Below, piece by piece: positions 22,329 to 32,423 of a stretch of DNA of 64,000 bases; the stretch's first letter is position 1, and each line of letters opens with the position of its first letter. The position numbers were made by a program, and so were the translations under genes. Location: contig JASBNA010000094.1 in assembly GCA_038087015.1 (NCBI GenBank), positions 1-64,000 of the forward strand, given 5' to 3'. This stretch comes from Cerrena zonata. Taxonomy: Eukaryota > Basidiomycota > Agaricomycetes > Polyporales > Cerrenaceae. The notes beneath the pieces were generated by a model, which was not told the origin of the DNA, ran no database searches, and worked only from the letters and a program-made list of their open reading frames with translations.

Positions 22329-22657
22329 ATGTATGCCAAAGTATTAGCCTCGTTGACCGCGATGTTATTCGTTCTATCGGTAGTTGTTGCCGTTCCTATT
22401 CGGTGAGCGCACCTGAATTCCCTGAATCTTTTATAACCTTCACTCACTATGCATTGTAGATCTGACACGTCTGGTCTGAAGGAATCCCAATTCAAGGATT
22501 TACCCACTGGTGATGTCCCAGCATTCGAAAAGTAAGCATCATGCCATTTTGCAATGTAAATTTATGAACTTACCGTATATCTAGACGACGCTACGGGGGA
22601 GATTGGAATAAACTACATTTCGGTGGGAGTGGGATCGGACAGGTTGTTCAAGCATAG
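22329..22657 (+). CDS. Small secreted prepropeptide with Kex2-type site, copy 5
   Basis: Exons 22329-22402, 22460-22531 and 22585-22657 encode 72 residues. Exon 1 is a signal peptide (MYAKVLASLTAMLFVLSVVV, cleavage near VA-VPIR). Exon 2 is a short propeptide ending FEK. The phase-2 intron splits the Lys codon of FEKRRYGG, so the Lys-Arg-Arg site is assembled only after splicing. Cleavage would release a peptide of about 21 residues that starts YGGDWNKLHFGG and is rich in Gly. It is the cleanest candidate in the family for a Kex2-released secreted peptide. The family is not one I recognise, and its role is unknown. Confidence 0.78.
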
Positions 22658-23016
22658 CATGAGACAAGCAATGTAGGCTGATACACTTGAAGCAATCAAT
22701 TTAGCGTTGCTGGACTCAGCTCATTTTCAACCTCCTCTGGGCCGCCGTTACATCGTGAAAAAATCAGTACATATTGGAGGGACAAAGGAAGAAAGAAAAC
22801 CATGACCACAAATACAGAATACATTAGATAGCTAGAACACTAAGTCACAAGAGAAAAGAGACACTGTGGAAATACCCATAGTATGATCATCGCCTCTACT
22901 ATTAGGTTCTTCTCCCCCAGAACCACATGCACGAAGTATAAACATGCGAGTGACGAGATCGGCTATAGACATACAAAAGACAATTGCAAGCCTCAAACAA
23001 TAAGCGAGGAGGTAGC
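22658..23016. other. Intergenic between peptide copy 5 and H2A.Z
   Basis: Downstream flank of copy 5 and 3' flank of H2A.Z. The first 60 bases (AGCATGAGACAAGCAATG) match the flank after copy 3 (ATCATGAGACAAGCAGTG). No further gene is seen. Confidence 0.45.
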
Positions 23017-23746
23017 TTATTGTGGAGTTTCCTGCGCCTTCTTGCCTTTGCCGGTAACAGTGAGACTCTTGTGGATGAAAGGGAGTACACCTAATGACGC
23101 GAATAGATTCGAAGTTAGCATACATTCAGATAACGCCACATGAGGGACCAGGGGAAAACGGGAAACGCACCTCCTCCGGCAATTGTAGCTCGAACAAGAG
23201 TGTCGAGCTCCTCATCACCACGAATGGCAAGTTGAAGATGACGCGGTGTGATACGTTTTACACGCAAATCTTTTGAGGCGTTACCTAAGGAGCAGAAATA
23301 CGCAATCAGTATCATTTCAGAGACACAACAAAGGATGGACTGTGAGATATATAGTACGTACCAGCCAATTCGAGCACTTCCGCGGTCAAGTATTCCAAGA
23401 TTGCTGAAGTGTATACGGCAGCTTTGGCACCAATACGGACATTGTGTTGTGTTCGTTGTTTCAGGTAACGGTGAATACGTCCTACGGGAAACTAAACTTT
23501 ACGTTAGCGTCTTTCAAGCCACATTAGCTATTTAGAGGAAATTTTGAAATAGTATGAATGAAGAAACGCGTGTAGTGGATGGGGGAAACGGAATAACATA
23601 ACAGACAAATTTTTAGTGGCGTAACTCACTTGAAGTCCGGCACGCTGACTCCTCGTCTGCAACGTTCGCTGTGTCTGCGAAGCACCATCCTGTTGTGCTT
23701 GAGACGCACCACCCCTAGACTTTCCAGACTTTGACGGCGCAGGCAT
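23017..23746 (-). CDS. HTZ1: Histone H2A.Z variant
   Basis: Four exons (23746-23630, 23491-23362, 23284-23171, 23090-23017) encode 144 residues. The histone fold is complete: [17 protein letters not shown], then [20 protein letters not shown], then [19 protein letters not shown] and [17 protein letters not shown]. The DEELD acidic patch, the [10 protein letters not shown] loop and the [17 protein letters not shown]-terminus are those of H2A.Z rather than canonical H2A, which would end in an SQE motif. H2A.Z replaces H2A in nucleosomes at promoters. The N-tail is rich in Lys, Gly and Gln. All introns are GT-AG. A degenerate partial copy lies at 19.7-20.1 kb. Confidence 0.93.
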
Positions 23747-25713
23747 GTTTTTAATATATTAATCTACAATTTTATAATGAACGTCAATCAAGATCAAAGC
23801 AATAATCGCGAAAGCACTTGCTTACTTAGGGGTTTCTACATCCATGACAAGGTCAGTAAAACGAGCATTTACCAATCAAAATGGGACATACAAGAGGATG
23901 GGTCGTGTCAGTGGGTAGGTGGTGGTTGGGGAAGAACGTTTGGTATGGGATGAAACGCGAAAGTGGCTGAGAGATGATGATCGTTCGGAAGCAAGAAGCG
24001 GAACTGGTGTACCCACGCCTCCATCCCGCACACGCGATCAACGTGTCGACACGCATCACGTGCGCGTCGCGTCCCGTGTTGCTTTTCGTCTCGATCCGGA
24101 AGGTGAGTAAGATCGTCTGGGGTTACAAGAGACGGCTTGGAGGGATTCTTTGAATCGTGGACTTGTACTTGCCGTGGTTCTTTTCGGAGGAATTGTACTC
24201 ATATTCTTTTGCTGACTTCCGCTTGGGACTGACAGCAATTACATATTCTTATATGGCAAAATTTCCAGCAGACACTCAATCACCAAATAAAATAAACTAC
24301 TAAGTGTCAGCAAGCTGCACCAATGAGAATCATCCACAAAATATGTCGGCATTTGAGACTGTCGAGAGACTCGGTCTATGAGAGTATAACTGCTGAGATC
24401 CCAGTCAAAGTTCAAACAACTACGCTCTGCTAAAAAAAAAAGAGACTGTCAACAAGAATGTAAGTGCGAAGGTAGTTGTTTGTGAGTAAGCAAAACTAAT
24501 GTTGTAAGAATCTGAGGTTTGGAATATATTCTGAATAGCCAATGTTGTGCCATCCATGTTTTTGGAGCTCCGGTTGTAAAACGCTTACACCTCGTGCTGA
24601 TAGCGGAGTTTGAATGTAGACGCTCAGCAGAAGATAGGTGCACTTTGGGTGGACAGTCGCTTTAAGTCGCTTTACCACTACTACCTATATAATTCCGCCT
24701 TCACTATGGCCATCTACTATCGTTCAAGGAAGTCTTGCACATCTCAAGTGTTGACATCAACAACCGCTAGGGCAAGCAAGAGAAACTCCGCCCTCTCCCA
24801 TCTCGCGTAGCACACGCTCGTGACTGATCTATGACTTCGCATTCAAACCTGAGTCTAAGTTTTGAGCTCTTGATATCAAAACCATGCTGAGGCATTCAGG
24901 CACATTTCTTATTTCTGAAGCATGTGTGTATTATAGCCACAACAACACTCTATCTACTGGAGAAGGAAGATTCATCAGAAACGGTGAGGTCCTCGTGGAA
25001 CCCGAAGAGCATAAACCGAGGGCATTCAAACTCCCCTGAAATGATCGTATACATGTCTTGTCTATTTTACTGGCGGAACGCATGCGCACTCTTACACACT
25101 TCGAGCATCTAAACGAATAGAACCACTCAATGACTTACGTCTTCAGACAAGCAAATTTGTCTGCTAACATTTTTAACCTAGAGCCACAAGATGATTCGAT
25201 CTTAGACTCTCTTGCTCCTGACCAATCCTTTGGCGGGGACCTAGACTTTCGTGCCCGACGTCGCCGAATGCTATATCAGGGACAGCGTCGATCTTCTTCT
25301 GCCATCATACTCATGACGGCCACGGAGTACAGAAAAGAACCAGCAATGACGATGATCAGCAATATTCCTTGCATAGCTTTCTCTGGGGCCTTTTTCTAGT
25401 ATTCGACCGCTCCACGAAACAATGGATTTCCCCAGGATTGCTAGCACGATGAGTGCATCGAATTCCGGACTTGTGGAGCAAATGGAAGGTCTTTTGTGGC
25501 GGGCCATATGGTTTTACACGGCTACATCTATTCTTCCCCAGGTTTTGATCGGAGTTTCAAGTGACGTCAATCCAAGCACTCGACAACGAGGACAGTTCAA
25601 AATGAAACCTCGTTTGCGACGTTCCTCCTTGCCATCATCTTCTCGCTGCCCTACGTGTAGACGGTACCAGTCATCTTTGACCCGACTGCTCTAAGACGAA
25701 CCACATTGACACT
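23747..25713. other. Intergenic, about 2 kb, with weak candidates
   Basis: No secure gene. Near 24130-24222 the plus strand has a short hydrophobic C-terminus (GLVLAVVLFGGIVLIFFC) that could end a tail-anchored small protein, but no 5' exon was found. On the minus strand near 25395-25280 a frame reads AMQGILLIIVIAGSFLYSVA followed by a short acidic tail, again without a clear start. The left end holds the upstream region of H2A.Z. Confidence 0.3.
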
Positions 25714-26726
25714 ATGACGCGCATATTCCACATCCCGGGCATAATATTCCTCATTGTTGCCTTCGTCCTCCTCTTCTTGGTCTCCATCTCTCTACCATTC
25801 TTGACTCCCCTCGACTTTGCGCGTGTCCACTTCACGTCCGGCTCCCCTTTCATCGGGAACAATGGAGGTTCAGTAGACCAATTACGTGTGAGTACCTTCT
25901 CGTGTCGCAGAAGCGCCGTCGCTGCTTTTCAAAACACGATCGACGAATACTGACGGCTTGTTCCGTTTTCTTGTGTGTCCCTCGTTGATATAGTATGGCA
26001 TCTGGTGAGTTCTTGCTTCTTGTTGCAGTTCGCCTCAATATTGACTTTGCTTTGTGCAGGGCATTTTGCTTTTACGATGATTTGGGCGAACGTGTTTGCA
26101 GTCCGGCTGGTAAATGTTTCGCGTGGTCTGTAACAATGTCGACTCTAACGTACCTTGTCAGGCGGAGCATACTCTTCCACCGTCTTCAACAATGAAGCCC
26201 ATGACACCGCGGTCACTGTCGGAGCGACTTGGACAAGAGGACTCGCTGTCCACCCCGTCGGTACGTCAACCAAATGCCTCATTCCATCCACGATGATTTA
26301 ATAACAGGATCACAGCTGCTGGTGTGACGTTTATCGCCCTCATGCTCTCGTTCTCAACACATGTCACCATGACCCTTCTCGCTTCGCTTATCGCGTTCCT
26401 CGCATCACTTCTCACCTTGATCGCTTTCGCTATCGACATTGCGTTATTCGTCTATGTCAAGCATCAAATGAAGAAACTTGATGGTGTCATTGCTAATACT
26501 GATACCGGACCCGGTATGTTTGCTCTTGCTCCATCATAACACCTAGTGTTCTAACTTTGCATGTCAAGGTTTCTGGATGACATTCGTCTCGTTCATACTG
26601 CTCTGTCTAGCCGGATGCACCGTCTGCTTCGGTCGTCGTCGGGACCGTATGTCAGACGCCACTGTCTACCCCGCTGTCTCCAAACTATCATGGAAGGACA
26701 AACTCCGGGCACGTTTCCGCCGATGA
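25714..26726 (+). CDS. PalI/Rim9 (SUR7-like) four-helix membrane protein
   Basis: Six exons (25714-25887, 25994-26004, 26060-26109, 26162-26260, 26316-26513, 26569-26726) encode 229 residues; exon 2 is only 11 bases. The order is: first membrane helix (IIFLIVAFVLLFLVSISLP), an extracellular loop with GIWAFC...C (two Cys after a GxW motif, a hallmark of the SUR7/PalI group), two adjacent helices, a cytoplasmic KHQMKKL piece, a last helix with C residues, then a short basic tail. Members act in ambient-pH (Rim/Pal) signalling at the plasma membrane. Assignment is by motif and topology. The acceptor at 26315 (GATCACAG), not the one ten bases upstream, keeps the frame. Confidence 0.8.
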
Positions 26727-27009
26727 ACATATCTAGCACCTCCATCTACGAACAAAAGCTTTCTTCGTGTCAGGACTTTACGACTTCAAAACATGTTTCG
26801 ATTAATCTTTATGACTACTACCAGGAGTAGCTTGGTGTTGCTTGCTCAGTTAATATACCTTTTCTTATGTGGATACGACTCTTTATACACGTTATATTGA
26901 AATTGTTACCTTTTGTGTGACGCGTTATCGTGAGTGTCCCAGAGGTGCGTGGATCATCAGCTGAGCGATGTTTGATTTTGAACTAACGTACACCAAGTGC
27001 TAATTTTAG
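26727..27009. other. Intergenic
   Basis: 3' flank of the PalI-like gene. Nothing notable. Confidence 0.4.
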
Positions 27010-27210
27010 ATTGAAAAATGCAATGAACAGGTGGTCTATCGCCTCTAAGTCCCTCAAGTGATGTCATCTACGCAATGCTACGACCTCTTTAAGGCCAAGG
27101 CAGTATAAACGAGTTGCTCAGGAATCTTTCTCATTGATCGCAAGGTGTTCCTTTTTTTTAGTTTTGCTTTGGTTACAGTCTCTCTGCACAGTTGGTTTAG
27201 TATCAAGAGA
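27010..27210 (+). pseudogene. Relic of the 5' end of the adjacent hydrolase gene
   Basis: This stretch aligns by eye with the promoter and first codons of the gene at 27650. GAAAAATGCAATGAACA corresponds to TTAGTGAATGCAATGAACA, GTGATGTCATCTACGCAATG to GTGATGTCGACCGCGCATTG, and TTTTGCTTTGGTTACAG with GTTGGTTTAGTATC to CTTTGCTTCTATTGGGATC with GTTGGTTTGGTGTT. The start ATG is GTG here and the frame does not continue. It is a truncated duplicate, about 440-460 bases upstream of the intact copy. Confidence 0.5.
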
Positions 27211-27649
27211 CCAAAATATGAGCTAATATGCAAATGTAAGGAATAATTTTTATTGTAGCAGACATTCGGAGACTCAGAGACCTGCCATCTTATGGTCTTG
27301 GTGAAGCTGAACACCTTCCTATTCTGGCTTTACATTGGCACTCGATCGGTAGGCCCGATAGTCCGAGTCGTCCTTCTCTGAGTCCACATTCTGCACAAAG
27401 CAAACACTTCATGTTCGGACAGAAGTTGGGGATCCACCGGTTGCACATTCAAAATCGAGTGTTGACTGTGGATTAGTGAATGCAATGAACATGTGCTCAA
27501 ATCGCGTCCAAACTCGGTCGAAATAAACACCTATCTTCTCAGTGATGTCGACCGCGCATTGCTGCGATCTATCTAATGCCTGTGGGATATAAACTATAAA
27601 CACCCCCAGGGGTATCTAGCCATCCTTCCTCTTAACCAGCAAGATCAAG

Positions 27650-29704
27650 ATGCTCCCTCTTGGCTTTGCTTCTATTGGGATCACTCTGCTTAGTTGGTTT
27701 GGTGTTGACAGGCTCGGACTATGGGGTGATGAACTTCAAACCCCAAAGGAGGTTATTACACCAGAGCTTTCTGCTTTCATTAGCCATATCGTCGAAGAGA
27801 ACAAGATTCCTGGACTGACGTTGGGGATTGTCCATTCTAATGGTACGGTGGAACAGGCAGCTTGGGGAATCAAAAGCGAAGAAGGCGAAGCCATGACTGT
27901 AGATGTGAGCCTTGCCCATACTCCACTCGCATAACCTAACATAACTTACATCCATGATTCTGAACGCAGACCCTATTCACCCTCGCGTCATGTTCAAAGG
28001 CATTCGTAACCTCCACAGTCGGTATCCTCATGGACGACTTTGCCAATGGCAAAAATGTCACAGCATTACCTTCTGGCCTAACCAAATTCGACTGGGACAC
28101 GAAAGTGGTCGATATCCTTCCTGATGAGTGGCAACTCATGGATGAATGGGCGAATTCTAAAGCCAATATTCGAGATATTTTGACCCATGTGTCTGGTCTG
28201 CCAAGGTGATTGTATGTGTCAATATCATATTGAATACACCATTCAGTTCTTCCCCTCGTACATAGGCATGACTACTCTGTCCACCCGGAGGATTCTCCGT
28301 TAGATGTCGTCCTTCGTATGAGACATCTCAGACCAGCCTTCGAACTTCGTGCTCATTGGAACTACAATAACCTTGTGAGTATCCCACCTCTCGGCCCCTG
28401 AAAGTTCTATGGTCACTTAAATGTTATCCAACTCTCCAGATGTATATGCTTGCTTCCTACATGGTCTCGAAATACTCTGGGATGCCCTACACCGAATACA
28501 TCAAAGAACGCGTCTTTGTACCACTCAACATGTCATCTACGACCTACAATCCGTCCGAAGCACTTGCTAGCGGGAAAGCAACAGAGAACTGGACTGCATT
28601 CGGTCGTAGGATCCCATGGTGGTTCACAGACGACCAAGTACAATTGAACGCCGGTCCAGGCGGAGTAATCTCAAGCGTACCTGACTTGGTCAGTGTCCCG
28701 TCCTACTTCTCCACTGAATTCCTCTATTAAACGACTCATGTCTTCCAATTAGGTCAAATGGGTTAAAATGTGGTTGAACAACGGCGTAAATCCCGACACC
28801 AATACCACTGTCGTACCCAAATCCGTTGTCGACGAGACAACCACTGCGCATTCTCTCGTCACCGGCAAGTCACCTTCAGCAGCACCCTACCTCTCACTTG
28901 ACAGTTATGCTCTGGGTTGGGAGCGTCAGTCCTATAAGGGACATGAGGTGGTAAGCCACTCTGGTGGCATTCCGGGTATTTCGACTAGGGTGGCGTTCTT
29001 GCCGAACGATGATTTGGGGGTGATCATACTGGCTAACGCAGACGCGAAAGCGAAGCCTATCTTGGATGTCTTGTATAGGACTATTGATCAAGCTCTTGGC
29101 TTGGACTCCTCGGTGTCGGTTGCGGAGGTGGAGTCTAAACCTAAGCAGTGAGCTCAACGAGTTTATGTTGGAATAGCGTGATACTGATTCTCTTTACAGA
29201 GAACCTGTTCCGCGCGTAGATATCTCCTCGGCAGAATTGGAAGTGTATGCTGGGACATATTTCAACGCCGGATATGGAAAAGGAAACCTGACACTCTGCA
29301 CCCAAGCCTCCGATTCAAAGCATTGCAAACAAGTCATAAACGATTTCTCCTCATTCCCAAAGGAAGGTGCATCTTCCATCTTATACGCCTCTCTTCCAAC
29401 AATCTGGTCCTCCCACGCCCGTCTGCAATACATCGGAAACGACACATTCAACAACCAGATAACCTATCTTTTCCCAAATGGTTATGGCAAAGACAAGTCG
29501 CCGTTTGAAGCTAACGAGGAAGGTGAAAACGAGGGGACAGTTAGGTTTGTTGTGAACCGTGTTAAAGATAGTAATGGTGTCGTGACCGCCGAGGAGGTTC
29601 TCGGATTCGGGTTGTTCGACACTGTGGGCGCTGTGACTGATAGGGAGAAGAAGGGCGGGAGTATTGAGGAAACCGCGGATGTATGGTTTGAGAAGGTGCA
29701 GTGA
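27650..29704 (+). CDS. Serine beta-lactamase-like hydrolase (class C/DD-peptidase fold)
   Basis: Six exons (27650-27904, 27970-28205, 28266-28374, 28440-28688, 28753-29147, 29200-29704) encode 582 residues. The N-terminus is hydrophobic and may be a signal peptide or anchor. The three active-site elements of the serine beta-lactamase fold are present: S-x-x-K in TLASCSKAF (exon 2, about residue 93), Y-x-N in HWNYNNL (end of exon 3), and H-S-G in VVSHSGGIPG (exon 5). A further C-terminal domain of about 170 residues (last exon) starts VYAGTYFNAGYG, like the DUF3471-type appendage of this group. Fungal members hydrolyse esters, amides or D-amino-acid substrates; the substrate cannot be read from sequence. 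Confidence 0.9.
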
Positions 29705-30523
29705 ATGACGTTTGTTTCGTTTCCAATGGAATATACAACATTTTGGCGACTTTGTTGTTCTTGCGTCTTCAATACTGACATAATCTTAATCCACAAGGTA
29801 CAATGAGACGTACGGAGTACGTTACATTGACACTAAGTTTTTCACAAAGTTTCTCGTCTTGCTAATTGTATAAAAATTACAGGAACCATGGCGTCTTAAA
29901 CGACGCTTCTTGCACGGAGGCAATGTCGTCTTTGTGTCATATGGTCCATTACTCTAACGCTTCTCACCGACTAGGCGCGTTTATAGCTGTTTGTAAGCAC
30001 GTCGATATTCAGCCACTGTCAATCCTGTCAACAGCGAAACAATTCTTGAAGCCACCGTCAATCAAAGTTATCGCCGACTGTAGTATGGTTACACCTTCCT
30101 GGGCGGTCGTTATTGGGTCGTTACACACCTTGGATGTGGCATCAGTGTCTGTGACCTCATTTCTACATCGCTGCCTTGGACGCACTGTACCTTCTCCCGA
30201 TCAAAGCCTATGCTATCGACTCTAGCTGATACATTCCACTGGTACCGAACCGGCGGCAGCTTAACACCACAAGCCGCGGCCACGGCACTAGCTTTCATCT
30301 GATAAGACGAGTCTTTATAGTTATGTTGTTTCAGGATCTCTTTCCATGTTCGACCTCTGGGTTTAACTCTACACTGTATTTACCCGTTCCGTTATTCCGA
30401 CCTCAGCCTCACGATTATCTATCCTCTGGGTATATAACAAATGGAAGTCTGACTGTTAGATTGGACTGTCACTGTACTTTGGTCCTCTAACGTCTCCTTT
30501 CAGGCTCGCAGGTGTTGACAGGA
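29705..30523. other. Intergenic, about 0.8 kb
   Basis: A plus-strand frame at 29866-30225 has no domain character. No gene is called. The right end is promoter of the third DUF6533 gene. Confidence 0.4.
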
Positions 30524-32051
30524 ATGTCTGTACTAGGCCTGACACTGCAAGAACTCACCTCCATTATGTACGTTTTTCAACATTTCCTATGTATTTCTTT
30601 AACTAATTCGTTGTTATATGTAGCTCGGAAACTCGATCTACCAATGATATCATTGTCGTCGCCTTAGGTCAGTGTTCAACAAAGTATATGGGTCAAAATA
30701 TCTCACCAAATAGCAGCACTGGCCACCTATGATGCAATTCTGGCATTTCCAGATGAGCTAAAGTGTATCTGGCAAAGAGAGTACAGTGCAACAACTATAC
30801 TCTACCTGCTCATCAGATATGGTACCATTCTGGATCTGTTCTTGCTAGCGTTCTATGTTTTCTATCCATTTACTAGTAGCATGGTGAGGGTAATGCTCTA
30901 CCTCTGACTTGGTTGTTCTTATTTCTTTTCAGAGTTGCCAGGTAGTGCATATTACCTACTATGTTGTGGATGTCCTGTGCAGATGTACATATGCAGGTAT
31001 GTCATAATTCAGTTTCCTATTTCTTGTCTTCATTAGTTTCTTTCATTAGCATTCAATTGTTTGCATATATGGGGGATTTGTCAACATAAATGGAGTCCTA
31101 CCTTTGTTGTATTCTTACTCAGTGTGTTTGACCCTGCAATCAACATAGTAGGATCTATTCAGCTTTTACATATATGTCCATGTACTCATCTGAACACCTT
31201 TTGTATCTAGTATTTTTCTTGCAGTCCCTTTGAATACACTGTTGTATATTCAGATCCACTTCCAAGATGTCAAAATTCAATTATTACTCACCCATCTATC
31301 CTGTATGTTCAACTTCAATCCTACATTCCTTTCCATAACTGAAATTTTGAAAAGCTGTTTGTACTTTCAAAAAATACCCTCTAGAATACAAACTGATACT
31401 ATTCTCACAGTGGGAATCATCAAGAAATCAGTTTCAATAGCTACCAATGCTGCTATCCTAGGTCTCACACTTTCTGTGACCCTCAGCATTCTCAAAATAA
31501 GCCAAACTACTGGGACAAGAACTAAACTAGCATTTATGCTCTTTTGTAATGGTATTTAACTCAATCTGTATACTCTCTTTATGTCTTTACCTTACAATCA
31601 CATCTACAGGTTTTCTTCACTTTGGGTACATTTTAACATTAACATGATAATAACTTCATGCTAAATTGTCTACAGTATTCTTCTTATCCTATACATTGTA
31701 GCCATAGTGCTAGATGTCTTCACTGTTGCCAATACTGTGAGTCTTTCATCCTAACAGTTAATCACATTGTCTACAATCTATATCTATGTAGCTCCCTAAC
31801 AAGCATACTTCTCTGTTCATTTATATACAAATGATGTATGTATTGTGTTCATTTAAAATATCAGAAGTGCTCATAGATTACATCACAGCATTGGTTCTAT
31901 CCTACTCTCTCATTTCATTTTAGATTTGCGCTCTATGTATCCCACAAATAGTGATTCTGCTAGCACTAGCCAGAAGAGTTCTACTTCCATAGAGGGTAAC
32001 TTTGGTGATGCACTAAATTGTTCTTGGTCTGAGACAGACAGAGGTTCATAA
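30524..32051 (+). CDS. DUF6533-family multi-pass membrane protein (copy C)
   Basis: A gene of about nine exons can be assembled in one frame with GT-AG introns. It starts at ATG 30524 (MSVLGLTLQELTSI). The DUF6533 block is at about 30714-30883: YDAILAFPDELKCIWQREYS, then the helix YGTILDLFLLAFYVFYP. Later exons give FNCLHIWGICQHKWSP (about 31050), a loop exon, SVSIATNAAILGLTLSVTL (about 31430), HFGILLILYIVAIVLDVF (about 31680) and the C-terminal ILLSHFILDLRSM motif (about 31910), ending in a Ser-rich tail at 32051. The C-terminal motif is the same as in copies A (ILISHFLLDLRG) and B (ILISHFILDLRG), but this gene is on the other strand and 24 kb away. Its sequence is visibly more AT-rich than its neighbours. 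Function is unknown. Confidence 0.7.
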
Positions 32052-32423
32052 TTTTTCCACTGGATTGCTACCCTGGGGATCAAGAGAAAAATAGCTTACA
32101 CTTGTATTATCATTGTTGTAATTGTAAATACTTTCACATAATATCCCATAGATTGACAAGACATGCATGTCTCCACTCATTGCATGGACATGTTTATATA
32201 GCTCACACACAATGTCCAGAGTAGTGATGCTATTCTATGCAATATATGAAGTCATAATCTACATGAATCGTGATGATGTGTGAATAATGAGTGCAGTGAA
32301 TTAGTAGTATGTGCATGGTAAGTATAATCGATAGCGTGAGAGTTCATTCTAATGCATGAACCACAAAGAGCAAATAAACATGAAACGATAGCGAAGAATC
32401 CAAGTGTAACGAATCTAAGGTTG
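32052..32423. other. Intergenic, AT-rich
   Basis: The stretch lies between the convergent ends of DUF6533 copy C and RPO41. Nothing notable. Confidence 0.4.

Noticed and set aside
23919..24238. Frames on both strands upstream of H2A.Z
   Set aside because: Charged, low-information sequences in promoter DNA; a tail-anchor-like end was seen but no complete model.
25280..25507. Small membrane protein on the minus strand
   Set aside because: One hydrophobic helix and a stop are visible, but no ATG exon with matching splice sites was found; kept only as a remark.
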